Source: Cymbidium sinense
Taxonomy: Eukaryota; Streptophyta; Magnoliopsida; Asparagales; Orchidaceae
Length of the DNA stretch: 64,000 nt
Direction: 5' to 3'
NCBI GenBank assembly: GCA_021442155.1
Contig: CM038220.1
Location: forward strand, 74,697,817 to 74,761,816
Positions 11,094-22,962 of the stretch are shown piece after piece. The position numbers and the translations under genes were made by a program. Every line of letters begins with the position of its first letter. The stretch's first letter is position 1. The notes under the pieces were generated by a model that was not told where the DNA came from, did no database searches, and saw only the letters and a list, made by a program, of their open reading frames with translations.

Positions 11094-14000
11094 AGCTAGC
11101 TTAGTTAACAAAAATCGTAGATTTTAAGCTTATTTGAAAATAGTTTTATGAGGATGAAGAAAATAGTTAAGCAATACCCCTGTGGCTTTCAAGCCAGCTA
11201 CTATGCATCGAAGTATTTTTGGTTGGTCAAATCAGAACTATTAGCATTTCTCTTAACCTATATAGGTAATCAACTTAGCAGGTCTAAATACAAAATAGAT
11301 CCTAAGATCTAAAACAGTCTCCAAGGGCCTAAACTTGAAAATAATGTTTTCTAGGGGCAAAAGCATTTTATGCTTTTGTTGTTATGAATATAAAATTCAT
11401 GAATGAAAAAGCTACACATAGGTTATATGAAAGCTCAAAATATCATATTCCTATCTTTACAAATTATATAGTCAAGAAGAATTTGACAAACAATGTGCTT
11501 GCTATGATTGCATATTATAGATTTTGTAAAGAAGGAAACACTTCACTTTTTTTTTTCTTAGAAACTATCAAATATATAAATTAGAAGTCAAAAAAATAAA
11601 TAATAAATTAGAAGTCATAAAAACTAAAAAAAAGGACAAACAAACCTACAAGCTTTGTAGTGTTTTTAAGGGGAAAAAGGACACCATTACACATTCTAAA
11701 TGTAATAACTTAATTCACACCATTATTCTGCACAATCCATTTAAATTCAATTTACAAAATACTTTTTTCTTTAAAACAAACAAAGAAAAACTAATTCAAT
11801 AAGTATTAAATGATCAAAATTTCTATAGAGGAAGAGAGAAAAAGAGGGATAATACTTAATGGATCATATAAAATGGACTTTCAATAGGTGGCCGATGTGG
11901 ATGGTGAATTTTCTTTTGGAATAAATCTACTTTATATTGCTATTCTAGCACGTCCTTTTAATCATCATCAAATTCATCAAGTGTGTGTTTGCTTTTGATC
12001 TATATTTATAATGTTAAGGCACATAAGCATAAACTTCTGTGCTGCAAATGGATTTGACTTTTTAGATATTTTGCCTCATTTGTTACCCTTAGGTCACACT
12101 TTTAAGTAAGTGTTACTATAGTCAATAATTCAGTTAAGATCTAATGGTTTAAGTAGTTTGTAGCTTTCATCGATTTTGGCCATCTTTTAACATGATGAAC
12201 AAAAGTTCTATAGCAGGTGAATCCCAGGTGCCACCACATGGTTAAGTGGGCTTGTAGTGCATGATACTTAATGATGTTAAAGAGCTTTAGTTCTGAGGGA
12301 GTCATGGTAGATATAGACTACTGTCATATGAGTCATTGATTTCTAAGGCATGTGTAACTATTGAGACTCACATTGAATAGTTAGAAGTATGCTAGTGTAG
12401 AAATACAAAGTGGTTGACTCTTACCAATAAACTAAAGCTTTTGTATTGAAAATATATTTGATTGATGGTATATCTAGCCCAACTTCAATCCATCTTTCAT
12501 TCATACTCTCTAACATTGATTTTGATTTTTGTTTTCGGTAGTGTAATTTAGATTACTATTTTCAAGTTAAATGAATCCTTAAAAATGCGAAAAATAGTAA
12601 AATTTTGTTGTTATTTGAATGAGCATAATTGGAGTTAATTTACGTTAGATTGCCTTTTTTTTTATTATGCATTTGATATCTATGTTTGTTTAATCTATCC
12701 TTAAAAATATAAAATCTGAATTCTGCATTCTATTCTTTCCTAAAAATGCCTTATGTTATAAATTATACTAGAAAACCACTAGGAGTATAATGAAAATGTG
12801 ATGAATGCTTTTGTTTTAGATTTTTGCTTAGATTGAGCATTTTAATTTTATTGAAAGACTTAATGTATTTTATTTTCATGAGATTATGTGGAGAAAATAA
12901 TTTAAGTATTTAAATTCATTTCAGTTTAAATTCTCAAATAATGAAGGAAAAGTTCTAAATCATAAAAGAAATAATTAATTACACAAATATATATAATCAA
13001 TTTTTTAATTTATTAAAGCTAAGGCTGGCCAAGGGAAAATCTCCCTCTTTAATCAAAACAAAGGGGGCCATCCCCCCTTTCTCTTCTCCTTATTGTAGTT
13101 CTTTTCTATTTGAGATTAGGGTTTGTAAGGAATTTATTTATTCATTATTTTATTGGATAAATGAGATTATTACTAATTGAAATTAAAATTTTGAGTTTTT
13201 TCGAGGTGTAGAGGCTTTGTGGGTACCCATATATTAGTAGATTTAGTGGTCTTCCTTGTCTTTTTGATAAGTGATAGTTTATCATTTTTTCTTTCAATTT
13301 TTAATTTTTTAGTTATGTGAATTTTGTTTTGCTTTCTCTCCACTAAAATTTTCAAAATTTTTTTTTTGCCATAAAACTTTAACAATCTCCCCTATGAAGC
13401 ACTTAGCTAAGGATGCCTCTAACAAGACCTACTAGATTCCATAGGCTCTTTGGTCCATCAAAATCTTGTGAAAAATTGTGATTAACTTTAACTCTAATCT
13501 AGACACTCCTCTACCACCTAAAGGATTTTCCCAAAATTTCAAAGACTTAAACCCCTTTCTCAAAACCAGACATCTTACCTTGGACTGGTTGGTTGACTAG
13601 GGTTCAGCTTAATCTAGTCTTATTCAAAAGTCTAAAAAAAAATAAAAAATAAAATTCCTCAAAAATTATGAAACTTTTCATAGCATAAGTAGGCATATCG
13701 TTTTAAAAATTTTAAGTGTTTTGAAGCTTTAGATTCGCCTATATCATGCACACAAAAAGGCTAAAGTTAGATTTAAGATTTTTAGGTTTTGACCTTCATT
13801 TTGCTTGGCCAACCCATAACTTGGGTTTTTCTTAGATCTGCTTCACCAAAGTTTAACTTAAGCATTCCACAGCTCATTTAACACTTTTTGGATCCTCCCA
13901 CAAATAAATTCAAGGCCTAATCATAGGCCACCCACCACTCCATCACCCAATCCCTAAGCATAACCACTATTTGCAATAATCATCCCTCATCCTTAATGAT

Positions 14001-14129
14001 ATGAGTTAAATCTTAGATCTCTAACCATTTCACACCTGGTTTCATGGTCTCTCAACTTTCTCTTAATAACTCAAAATTGTGTGAGAATAATGGAGCTTAT
14101 CATGGCCTCTCAACTTATTCTCATCAATA
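11094..14129. other. Mostly unrecognised AT-rich sequence upstream of the copia relic
   Basis: No gene is supported. The stretch from about 13000 onward may include the eroded 5' LTR and leader of the Ty1/copia element that follows, since it lies directly upstream of gag. I could not find a matching second LTR or a primer-binding site. Confidence 0.4.
13060..13080. repeat. Short perfect G/C hairpin
   Basis: AAAGGGGG-CCAT-CCCCCCTTT forms a near-perfect inverted repeat in AT-rich DNA. No associated gene is known; it may belong to an eroded LTR or foldback. Confidence 0.5.
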
Positions 14130-14140
14130 GCAAAATCAAG

Positions 14141-14200
14141 TTTTGCACTCTTTGCAATAAAACAAATCATTCTATTGAATATGCTTTTGAAAGTTTAGTT
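14141..14200 (+). pseudogene. Copia gag zinc knuckle (broken)
   Basis: The frame reads CTLCNKTNHSIEYAFE, matching the CX2CX4HX4C knuckle of copia gag nucleocapsid, with alanine in place of the fourth cysteine. In an intact element it binds genomic RNA during packaging. Recognised only because protease and integrase remnants follow in order. Confidence 0.6.
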
Positions 14201-14373
14201 ATCTCCACCAACTAGCATGATTTAATAAGCTACCCCCTAATTTTGATGTAATCCTTTCTAGATATATTTCTACCTCTTAGGAAGACTATGAGATTACTTC
14301 AATAATCTCAGATATTTTCTAGGTTTATTACCCCATCAATTCCTCTGCATTTATCACAATTGTCTCTTCCTAT

Positions 14374-14680
14374 ATGTTAGGTTACTGTCAACTATTTTCC
14401 TCTATCCACATGCATCTTTTTTACATCTTGTCATTGTTGTTTATGATTTCTACTCCCCATTTCAAAAAAATAGGTATAATTCATCTTTCCAAATTTGTCT
14501 TTCTTAAATGTTTTATATCTAAGAGTTGCTTGCATCTATTATCCATTCACCATTTTATTGGTGTTCATGGGTGTTAATCAACCTTTATTCCCTTCATTAT
14601 GTTTTTTTCTAGATCTCTACTCTAGGAAGACAATTGATTAAAGTGTTAGAAGTTGATAAAATTTGTTACTTGATCACCAA
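14374..14680 (+). pseudogene. Copia protease C-terminal region (broken)
   Basis: The segment reads IGIIHLSKFVFLKC then LHLLSIHHF, corresponding to the GTI-L-VLKDVLY-NLLSIHHF region of copia proteases, followed after a frameshift by FLDLYSRKTID (family F-QDL-SRKTIG). The catalytic DSG aspartate region further upstream is not readable. Confidence 0.6.
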
Positions 14681-14739
14681 TGTCTCTTTTAGTCCTACTT
14701 ACTTAAATATCAGTTAAAAGTTCTCAATGTTTTAACTTA

Positions 14740-15300
14740 TTATCAAAAATCATTTTTTTGCTTCAATCAAAATTTTATCTTGATAATGCTCTAAAATTCA
14801 TGTAGTCTCAATTTCATACTTTTTACTTGGAGAATTGTATTTTCATTAGACTCCTTATACTTCTGCATCTTAATAAAATGGTGTTATTAAACAAAAAATT
14901 GTCATTTACTTGATGTTGCCATGATATTCAAGTTACCTGGGAATTCTTTCTTGATAGCTTACCATATCATCAAATTTATCCCCTCTATTCTCTTTCATAA
15001 TCTTTCACTTATTGCCACACTTTATGCCTGGAATATTACATTCTCCATTGCACATGAGGTGTTTGGTTGTTTTGGTTTTTTTCATGCTTTTCTCTTGCAT
15101 GATAAAATCTCACCCTTGTTACTTTGTGTATATTTCTAGGGTATTATATTCTAGAAGATGATATCAATGCTATGATTTTCTCATTTGATGTTTATACACT
15201 TTACCCGATGTTACAATTATAATACGACCCCCTTTTTCCGTTTTCTTCCGTATATTTACCGCTTGTTTCACTTTCTACAAAGGATTCTATACCTATATTC
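14740..15300 (+). pseudogene. Copia integrase, C-terminal core (broken)
   Basis: Readable blocks in order are IKWCY-TKNCHLLDVAM (family QQNGVAERKNRHLLDVAR), AYHIIKFIPSILFHN (AYLINR-PS-VL-N), VFGCFGFFHAFLLHDKISP (the VFGC-CF block) and a degenerate tail resembling the GYRCY-P and DVTF-E-PFF region. It would splice element DNA into the host. The residue matching the catalytic glutamate is a stop here. The upstream half with the first catalytic residues is missing or unreadable. Confidence 0.72.
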
Positions 15301-15549
15301 ACCCCTCTAAAAATTTACATATGATGCTTTTAATCATCATCCATAACAGCACCATTATTCATATCATCAAATTTGACCAAGCATCCTCCTATTGATGAGC
15401 TATCTGATCTATTTTTATTAATTCCTCTATGGAAAGGTTAAATACAATGTAGTGCTTATTCTATTCATTTTTGCATGTTGATCATTTATTTTGTTTATTT
15501 GTAGAGATTTTGTTTTTATCATTTATATCTATCCCAAGATATATTAGGA

Positions 15550-16130
15550 AGCAATATATAATCCTGTATGAAAACACGCTTTAGATGATGAGATGTGGTA
15601 TACTTGGTCATTATACATATGATTTGGTTATTTTATCTTCTGCTGTTAAGATCAATTGGTTTTTGATGGGTGTTAACTATTAAATTTCATCATCATAGCT
15701 TTTTTCTTTGATACGAAGCTTGACTAGTTACCAAAGAGTTCACATAGGTCTAATGGATATATTATTTTGACACTTACTTGATTTTCAATCTTTATTCAAT
15801 ATGGATTCTTCTATCTATGATCATCGCTTTAAGGTTGATTTTTGCTTTAAATGGATGTGGATAATGGCTTTCTTTATTAAGATTTTACTAAGGAAATTTA
15901 TATGAAACAATCACCTAGATATGTTGCTTAGAGGAGAATCACATATGTCTTTTTAAGAAGGCTGTTTATATGTTTAAATAGAGCCTTCGAACTTATTTTG
16001 AAAATTTTGGTAACATTCCTGTTAAGATTGGAATTCATGGTGTATCTTTGTCAGACATACGCTATCAAGCTCAATCATTTTAGGTGTTTATCTTGATGAT
16101 ATGTTACTTATTGAGAATGATTAAACATTC
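15550..16130 (+). pseudogene. Copia reverse transcriptase (broken)
   Basis: Blocks include EAIYNPV-KHALDDEM at the domain start, MDVDNGFLY-DFTKEIYMKQ (family LDVKNAFLHGDL-EEVYMEQ) with the box A aspartate, RLFICLNRAFELILKIL (KALYGLKQSPRAWFEKF) and VYLDDMLLIEND, the catalytic Y-DD box at 16086-16100. Between blocks the frame shifts and stops appear. This polymerase would make element cDNA if intact. Confidence 0.78.
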
Positions 16131-16369
16131 ATTGCTGATGTAAATAAAAGTATGTGTAATGTGTTTTGTTACTAAAGACCGAGGAGGCCAATAAAATTTT
16201 TTTAAAAAAAAACTTTCTTTGAAGAGTTATGTCCAATCTTTTTGAAGAAACTAGCCTTAATTGCAAGCTTTCTTATATTTCTATGGATAACTTGGTTTTT
16301 TTTTGGCAAGGAACTCCTTGATTATTGATTTTCATATCATAAATTATTTAGGAAGTTGATTTATTCAGC

Positions 16370-16620
16370 TAACTTTAAGCTTGATATTTCATTTGTTGTA
16401 AGAGTTGTGAGCTAGCACATATAGCTCCAAAACAAAATCATTAGAATTTAGGTCTATATATTTTTTAGATATATTACAAAGTCTTTTGGAAAAAGGTACG
16501 ATTGTTAAATTGTGAAAACTAATGTTTTCCCAAAAGCACACTATGTTGACTTTATTGTTGGTTGATCTTTGCGGTAAGATCACTATGGAACAAGGAATTT
16601 GCAGGATATTTCATTAAGGA
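16370..16620 (+). pseudogene. Copia RNase H remnant
   Basis: A weak block reads DISFVVRVVS, followed by similarity to the P--H--A--RILRYLKGT---G-L region and to the DADWAGSI region. Assignment rests mainly on order after the RT. Confidence 0.4.
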
Positions 16621-16994
16621 GGTTTTGAAGATTTATTATTATTTTTGATTGCTCTAGGTTCTTCCTTATAGAGTGTATATTTATTTCAAATGAATCAGAG
16701 TAGTAATTCTCTTCAATCAAATCATAATGAAATCTACAATGATAATCAATATAACCTTTAGTTTAGTGAACCTATATAAAATTTTATTTATTTTGTGTAT
16801 TAATCCTCTTTTTCATTTTTTATACATTCTTTGCTCCTTATGCTCCCAACAACTATACCCTATTGAGTATTTAGATGTTAGATAAAATTATATTGGCTAA
16901 TTGGAGACAAGAAGTCCATTTTGGATTTTTTTTTATTTATTTTGTTGAATACAATCCATCACATGAAAGTTGAAAAAACCGTTGTCATATTTAA
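16621..16994. other. Unrecognised spacer
   Basis: AT-rich, with no gene seen. It may contain the 3' end of the copia element, but no LTR match was found. Confidence 0.4.
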
Positions 16995-19074
16995 TAACAA
17001 CTTCAAGCTTTTATCATAAGACGTGATTGGTTGCATGAATCCTTCTTCTTCATTATGTTCTATTAATTGTCAAATTTTCATTTAATTCTAGTAAAATCAG
17101 GTCATTTTTTATTTCTTTTAACCAAGTTTTTTTTAGATCTTCCTCTGCCTTTCTTAACATAATTCAAATCTAATATATCTATTCTCTTAATTGGGTCATC
17201 GGGCGATTGACATTTTATGTGACCAAACCATCTAAAGCAACTCTCTTTAATCTTATCTGCTATTGGAGCCACTCCAACTCATATATTTGTTTTGCATTTT
17301 GTTTTTAAGTGTAAAGCCACTCATTCACCTAAGCATTCTCATCTGCGTGACATTTAATTTTATGGTCTTCTTTTATTGGCCAACATTTTACTCCATAAAG
17401 AATTATTGGTCTCACCATCATCTTATAAAATTTTTCTTAAGTTTAAGCAGTATTTTTTATAACACAATAGGTCCAATGCATTCCTCCACTTCAATCATCC
17501 TACTTGACTTTTACCAATAACATCCCCATCTATTTCACCATCACTTTGAACAATAGACTCAATATATCTAAAATATTTATTTATTTATTGACTTGATCAC
17601 CTATTGTCACCACTCCATCACTAGATATTCTTCAATAATTAGCACACTCTTGTGTAGCACCATTATTCATAAAATAAGAATTAACAAACTCTTTTCACTC
17701 ATCTGACATCTTTTTTGTTTTTAAAGTAATATCAAAAAGTTTAGTAATTCAAGAAATTCCTTGATCTCCTAAGTTCACACTTCTATTGGAATATCATTAA
17801 GTCCACTACTTTTCCACACTTCATTTTCTTTATTGCATCTTCAACTTCGATTTTACTAGTACGACGATAAAAACAAAAACTCTTATTTGCATTTAGTGTA
17901 CTAAAGTCGCTAAAGTTAATCATTTTCTCACAACTTTTATTAGAAAGTTTATCAAAATATTTTAACCACCTATATTGAATATCCTCTTCTAACAAAATTA
18001 TTTTTTAATCTTCATCCTTAATGCACTTCATTTAAATTAAATCTTTACTTATCTTTGTTTTGGCTAACTTATACATATATTTTTTCTCCCTCTTTAGTAT
18101 TCAATCTATTATATAAAGTATCTAAATGCTTTCCATCACATATTGATTTTTTAGAATCCTTATAAGTCACGCTATATCTTTTTCAATTCTCCAAGTTTTT
18201 ACATTTAAACTAATTTTTAAAACGAACTTTTTTTGGTTCTTTCCTTGTACATTTTGACTCCAACTATTTTTATTAATAGCAACTTTTTCTTTTGATTCTA
18301 TAAGCACATTTTTGCAACTGGCTTAATTTCACTTGTTATTTTTTCTACATAATATTGCCTTATGAATATTTCAAATTTTAAGATTTTATAACTTACTTTA
18401 AAAATATTTTTATCAGCATTTTTTAAGTGCTCCCATCTAATATTAGTACAATGTTTCGATTTATTTTTTATATTCCAACCCTTCATCTTAAAATCAAAAC
18501 TAATAGTGTTTTAAGTTTTTTTCTCCATAATGACTTTACAATCGTTACAATCTAAATGATTTATTTTCTTTATCAAAAAATAATATATCCTGCGTTTTAC
18601 TAGATTTATTTTTATAAGTGATAATATGTTTATCTCTTTTTTTAAATAAAGTACTAGCACTTACAAAATTATAATTTGAAGTGAAATTCAATATGATTCT
18701 ACTTGTTTCATTAGTCACTTTATACTCATAGCCACTATGGATGTTTTTAAAATATTTTACCACCATATCAATATGTCTATTTAAATCTCCTACATAACTA
18801 TTCTTTCCTTAAGAGGTATTCTTTATATTAATCTTTTTATATTATTCCAAATTTTTTTTACCATACATTCAAACCTACTTGAGTACATAAATACTTATAA
18901 TGTTAATAGTTTTAGCATTAGCAACAATCTTTAAAGTTATAATTTTATCTCTAATCTTATTAAATTTTAAAATATTATCCTTCAAATTTTTATCTATAGT
19001 CACACATACATCATTTTTAGTATAACTTCTATTTGGATATCAAAGTTAAAAACCTAAACTATCAATCTTCTTGG
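16995..19074 (-). mobile_element. RTE-type LINE copy 3, internally deleted
   Basis: Minus-strand LINE related to copies 1 and 2. Its 3' end lies near 16995-17040. The sequence runs in register with copy 1 to about 17630, then jumps to the part equivalent to copy 1 position 6680, so about 600 bases covering the RT catalytic box are missing. It then continues through the linker and into the endonuclease region up to the assembly gap, where it matches copy 2 near 8575. Frames are broken throughout. Confidence 0.78.
17783..17995 (-). pseudogene. LINE linker region fragment (copy 3)
   Basis: The translation contains RWLKYFDKLSNKSCEKMINF and FCFYRRTSKIEVEDAIKKMK, matching the linker segment of copies 1 and 2. 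It is a fragment of the decayed LINE ORF, not an independent gene. Confidence 0.7.
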
Positions 19075-19174
19075 NNNNNNNNNNNNNNNNNNNNNNNNNN
19101 NNNNNNNNNNNNNNNNNNNNNNNNNNNNNNNNNNNNNNNNNNNNNNNNNNNNNNNNNNNNNNNNNNNNNNNNNN
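19075..19174. other. Assembly gap, exactly 100 N
   Basis: One hundred N bases, a length conventionally used for a gap of unknown size. The flanks are LINE endonuclease-end sequence on the left and LINE 3'-end sequence on the right, so repeat collapse is the likely cause. Confidence 0.95.
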
Positions 19175-19345
19175 TTTATCCCATATGTGGGAGTATTCTA
19201 AATAGAATCTTTCTTCACCATTGTGTCTTATTATGTGTCAAATTCTCATTTAATTTTAATAAACTAAGATCATTTTTTATATATCATAACCAAGTCTTTT
19301 TAGGTCTATCTCTACCTTTCTTAACATAAGGCAAATCAAGTTACA
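19175..19345 (-). mobile_element. RTE-type LINE 3'-end fragment (copy 4)
   Basis: Minus-strand sequence matching the last roughly 150 bases of copies 1-3 (the block read on the plus strand as TTATGTGTCAAATTC, then CTTTCTTAACATAAGG). It stops abruptly at about 19340. It could be a separate insertion or be joined to copy 3 through the gap. Confidence 0.7.
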
Positions 19346-19496
19346 CAATCATTAGTACTTAAAATAATATTATTACTATATACTTAACTCTATAACCATT
19401 CATCTAGCTCATCTCTGTAAGCTCTGATATAAGTTGGTATCATCTCTTGCATGAAGCCTTTGTTCCACCTATATCTAATTATCATTCCATGTAAAT

Positions 19497-19655
19497 AAGA
19501 CCAAATCACACACTTAGAGTATAATAAAAAACTTTAAAGCATTAATTAAAATTTCAAATCATGAATTTGACTCTAAATAAGCCCAAATCACACACTTAAA
19601 ACATAATGAAAAAATTTAAAGCATTAATTGAAATTTCAAATGGTATACAAATGAG
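19497..19655. repeat. Tandem duplication of about 80 bp
   Basis: Two adjacent similar units begin at about 19498 and 19577, each containing CCAAATCACACACTTA and later TTTAAAGCATTAATT. They differ at several positions. The unit has no recognised function. Confidence 0.75.
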
Positions 19656-21290
19656 CAACGCAATAGGAGGAATATAATGAGCTTAAGATCACTGAAATAT
19701 GAGATCAGTAGGAGACTTAAATGCTATCAAATGATCTATTTTCAAAGGATTCAAAATTGACTTTTAAGATTATTTATTCAATTTATTAAAATATTCATCA
19801 CAAAATTTTATAAATAATTATTCTCACATGAAGAGAGAGAAAGAGAGGGAGAGTAAGGCTAAAATTTAGAGTTTCAAACCACCTATCATATGACTATTCC
19901 AACTTCATGTAATATATATGTGGTGTTTATTTTTGAGATGTGTGGGGACACCACCTTGATCGAGTACTTGAAGTCGGGTATGACATTGAGGTATGATATA
20001 CTATCTCGAAGATAGAGACATCATCCTTTAATGGACCTAATCACCTAATAAGGACTCTTAAGACATGATGTATTTTCAGATTTTTACTTTACATGGATGA
20101 ATAAAGTAGGGTTTATATTCAAATGGGTTCTAAAGTTCCATATGAGGTCAAGCCCCCATAGTTAATTACATAATAAGGAGGGTAAGTTCTTTAGGAATAC
20201 TCTCAATTAAAGTAGAAAATTATTGTCTCCAAAGATTTCAAGTATAAGACTATCAATAAATTGGCTATGTTTGGAAAATCAAGTGGGATAGATCAAAAAG
20301 GAGAGATTTATTATCAAGATTAAAGTGAAAAGGTAGGGAATGCTCATGATACTAGGAAGCCTAGTGAGCATTCCAATCTATCATATAGTTGGGATTTATA
20401 TGTTTGAAGTTAAAAGAAATTATTTGTTTGAGTTGAATTTTTATTAAATTACTAGGCTTATAATCCACCAACAAGGTTGTAGAAATGCCTAAGAGGTAAG
20501 GATTTATGCTTGTAGCCTGAAGGAAACAACTACCTTGGATCCTAAATCTAGGGAGCTTTGGTATAAGTCAAAGCAAGACCTAAATCTAAGCAAAGATGGG
20601 TATATGGTTTATCTCTCAAGAGAGATTAAACCACCCGACTTATACAGGTGGCGACACTAACTCCTCTATATGTTTTAAATCCATGTAGGTAAGTCATATG
20701 ATTTTACGTAATAGTTGGGTTATTTTTATTTTAGAAAGATACTAGAGCATGAGTGGTATGAATAATGACTTAATATATTTTTACAAAAACCATAGGATTT
20801 TTTTATGCCTAAATGCATGTTGAAATGAGTTATGGGCTAAACCAGAGAGAAAGGGGTATTTTTCACCACTGAGGAGACCTTCAAAGGTCAAGTCTTCCCC
20901 TATCGTGCAAGGATGGAAATCCTCTCTTAGCAAGAGTGTAGCAATATGAATGCATGATATTAAAAATACAACATTCAACTAAGGGGTTGATAAATCTTTT
21001 AATTATCTTGATTTAATGCCTAGGTTTTATACGAGGTTATGCGTTGTAGAAAATTTTAGTTATGAGTTATGGTTGGGGTAGAAAAATTAATTTTTTCCTA
21101 AGAGGGTAATCACATCCAGGCCACACATTAAATCACTATTCATAAAGAAAATATGAAGAGGCATGCCATTTCTATTGTGTAATTTTAATATAACATCAAT
21201 CAATTTTATAAGTCTAATGCAAAATAATAAAAGGCCGGTGCGGTCGGGTACCGCTGTACAACCCGAAAAGAGAAACGGGTAGCCGAGATC

Positions 21291-21303
21291 TACCCTTATA
21301 CAA
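21291..21303 (-). promoter_or_regulatory. LTR A TATA box
   Basis: On the minus strand TTGTATAAGGGTA, followed by a degenerate GGGTAG/CTACCC hairpin region. The same block is found in the other LTRs near 24406, 42057, 59898 and 62660. Confidence 0.55.
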
Positions 21304-22419
21304 CCAGGTATATGAAAAGATAATTACAATTTACAAATGATAAAATGTTATGGGAGGTCTTCAAATCTTCAAGTCTTCATGTCTCCTTCATTTCTTCCAT
21401 CTTTTCTCTTTTGATTTGGTAGACTTCAAGGCATCACATGGCACCCTAAGGTTAAGCCTTTTGGCCAATGTTCATTCTTATCCCCATAGCACTAATCTAA
21501 TTACTAATTGCAAAATTACATTAAAAATAAAAATCAAATCTAATTATGCATGCAAAACAAGTGTAAGCTAAACACACCATACAACCCAAGAAGTTGTAGG
21601 TATAATCTGGACTTTGCACCCTACACATGGGTAACCAAGCCCACCTGTCCTAATTTGGATTATGCTTAGAAGTTTAAGCAACCTACAAAAAGAGCATTTA
21701 CATTTATTTTAAACACCCCTTAAGCACAATCCCCTGCAATAAATATGATTAGGCTAATCACGGCCTAACATCCAGTCTTCAAGGCATACAACCTAACATC
21801 CAGTCTAAAATAATACATCACAAAACCAAACATACATCATACCATACACCACCTAACATATAGCTAGAAGTGGTGACTTAATTCTAAGGGTGTGTATTAA
21901 GGTTTGTGTAGTATGTCATAACTAAGCTTTGTTATGATTTTCTAAATATGAAAGGGTGTTTAATCATAAGAGGTTGATTCCACTTTAAGTGGTTTAATTG
22001 ATTTGAGAATTTTACTTAGTATTTCCTTTTATTTCATTTGACTTACACTTAGCAACTAAGTGTTATAAAGAAAAAGAGAGAATTACTCTCTTTCATCCCT
22101 ACCTTAGGTCACATCTAAAGCATATTAATTTACCCAATTCTCTTTAGTGAATAGCTTATTACATATTTTAAATTAATCTTAAGTTTTGGTCCACTTTAAA
22201 TAATCATATTCAATATGAAAAGTGTCTTAAGATTAATTTGAATTACTATTATATAACACATATTCAACTATTCCTTTCCATCACATGTAGCATGCACATG
22301 ATTAAATCCTAAGTATACCTACACATACAATATATTTCTTTTAGGACACTTTAAATGAAAGATGCATGAGTGTGTTTTGCAGAAAATGGGATTTTACTCA
22401 TTAGCTAAATACACATTCA

Positions 22420-22810
22420 AGTACATAAAAGTTTTAAGCAAGTACTTTGCCATTATTAACCAAGGTGAGGTAAAGACCTCCTTAGGGATACTTGAAGACT
22501 TGCATCCTCAGAATGTCCAAATTAGATATACCCACTATTCTTGAATATACATGAATGTACAAGTGACTACAAGAATGAAAAATCATGCAAAAGTTGTATT
22601 TCTTTTAGTTGAATTATTTATGCATATGGAGTTGAAAAGGAGATTTTCATTCATTAATTAAATGCACATACAAGTGTATAATAGTTTAAGCAAGTACTTC
22701 ACCATTATTAACCAGGGGGGTGAGGTAAAGACCTCCTTGGGGATACTTAAAGTCTTGCATCCCTGGAATATCCAGATTAGATATACCCACTATTCTTGAA
22801 TACACATGAA
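22420..22810 (-). repeat. LTR A internal subrepeats, two units
   Basis: Two units contain AAGTACTT, CCATTATTAACCA, GAGGTAAAGACCTCCTT and a closing TATACCCACTATTCTTGAAT. They are spaced about 250 bases apart (near 22440 and 22690). The same unit occurs one to three times in the other LTR copies. Confidence 0.8.
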
Positions 22811-22957
22811 TGTACAAATGACTACAAGAATGGAAAATCATGCAAAAGTTGTATTTCTTTCAATTGAATTATTTATGCATGTGAGCTAAAGTTCTATCTA
22901 AATTCTATCATAGAAATACATAAGAATGAATTCAAATAAATATTGTGTCCTTTTTAA

Positions 22958-22962
22958 ATGGG
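22958..22962. repeat. Target-site duplication ATGGG, left copy
   Basis: ATGGG directly precedes the TG of LTR B. The identical five bases follow its CA end at 30504-30508. Five bases is the normal duplication for Ty3/gypsy insertion. Confidence 0.85.

Larger units (their letters stand above)
14130..16620 (+). mobile_element. Ty1/copia retrotransposon relic (gag-pol remnants)
   Basis: Motifs of gag zinc knuckle, protease tail, integrase, reverse transcriptase and RNase H occur in the canonical Ty1/copia order (integrase before RT) on one strand. All frames are broken by stops and indels. Part of the integrase core appears deleted between about 14690 and 14740. LTRs were not located, so true element ends are unknown. 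Confidence 0.75.
19919..22962 (-). mobile_element. Giant gypsy LTR A, first part (interrupted)
   Basis: This is the 3' end of an LTR in its own sense, lying in minus orientation. It starts with the terminal dinucleotide TG of TGTGGTGTTTATTTTTGA, identical to the start of LTR B at 22963. The sequence then parallels LTR B base for base with substitutions. It is interrupted at 22962 by LTR B and resumes at 30509. The preceding five bases are ATATA, but the matching duplication at the other end cannot be checked because the LTR is cut at 35308. Confidence 0.82.

Noticed and set aside
13400..17000. LTRs of the copia relic
   Set aside because: No pair of similar flanking sequences or primer-binding site could be found by eye, so no LTR is called.
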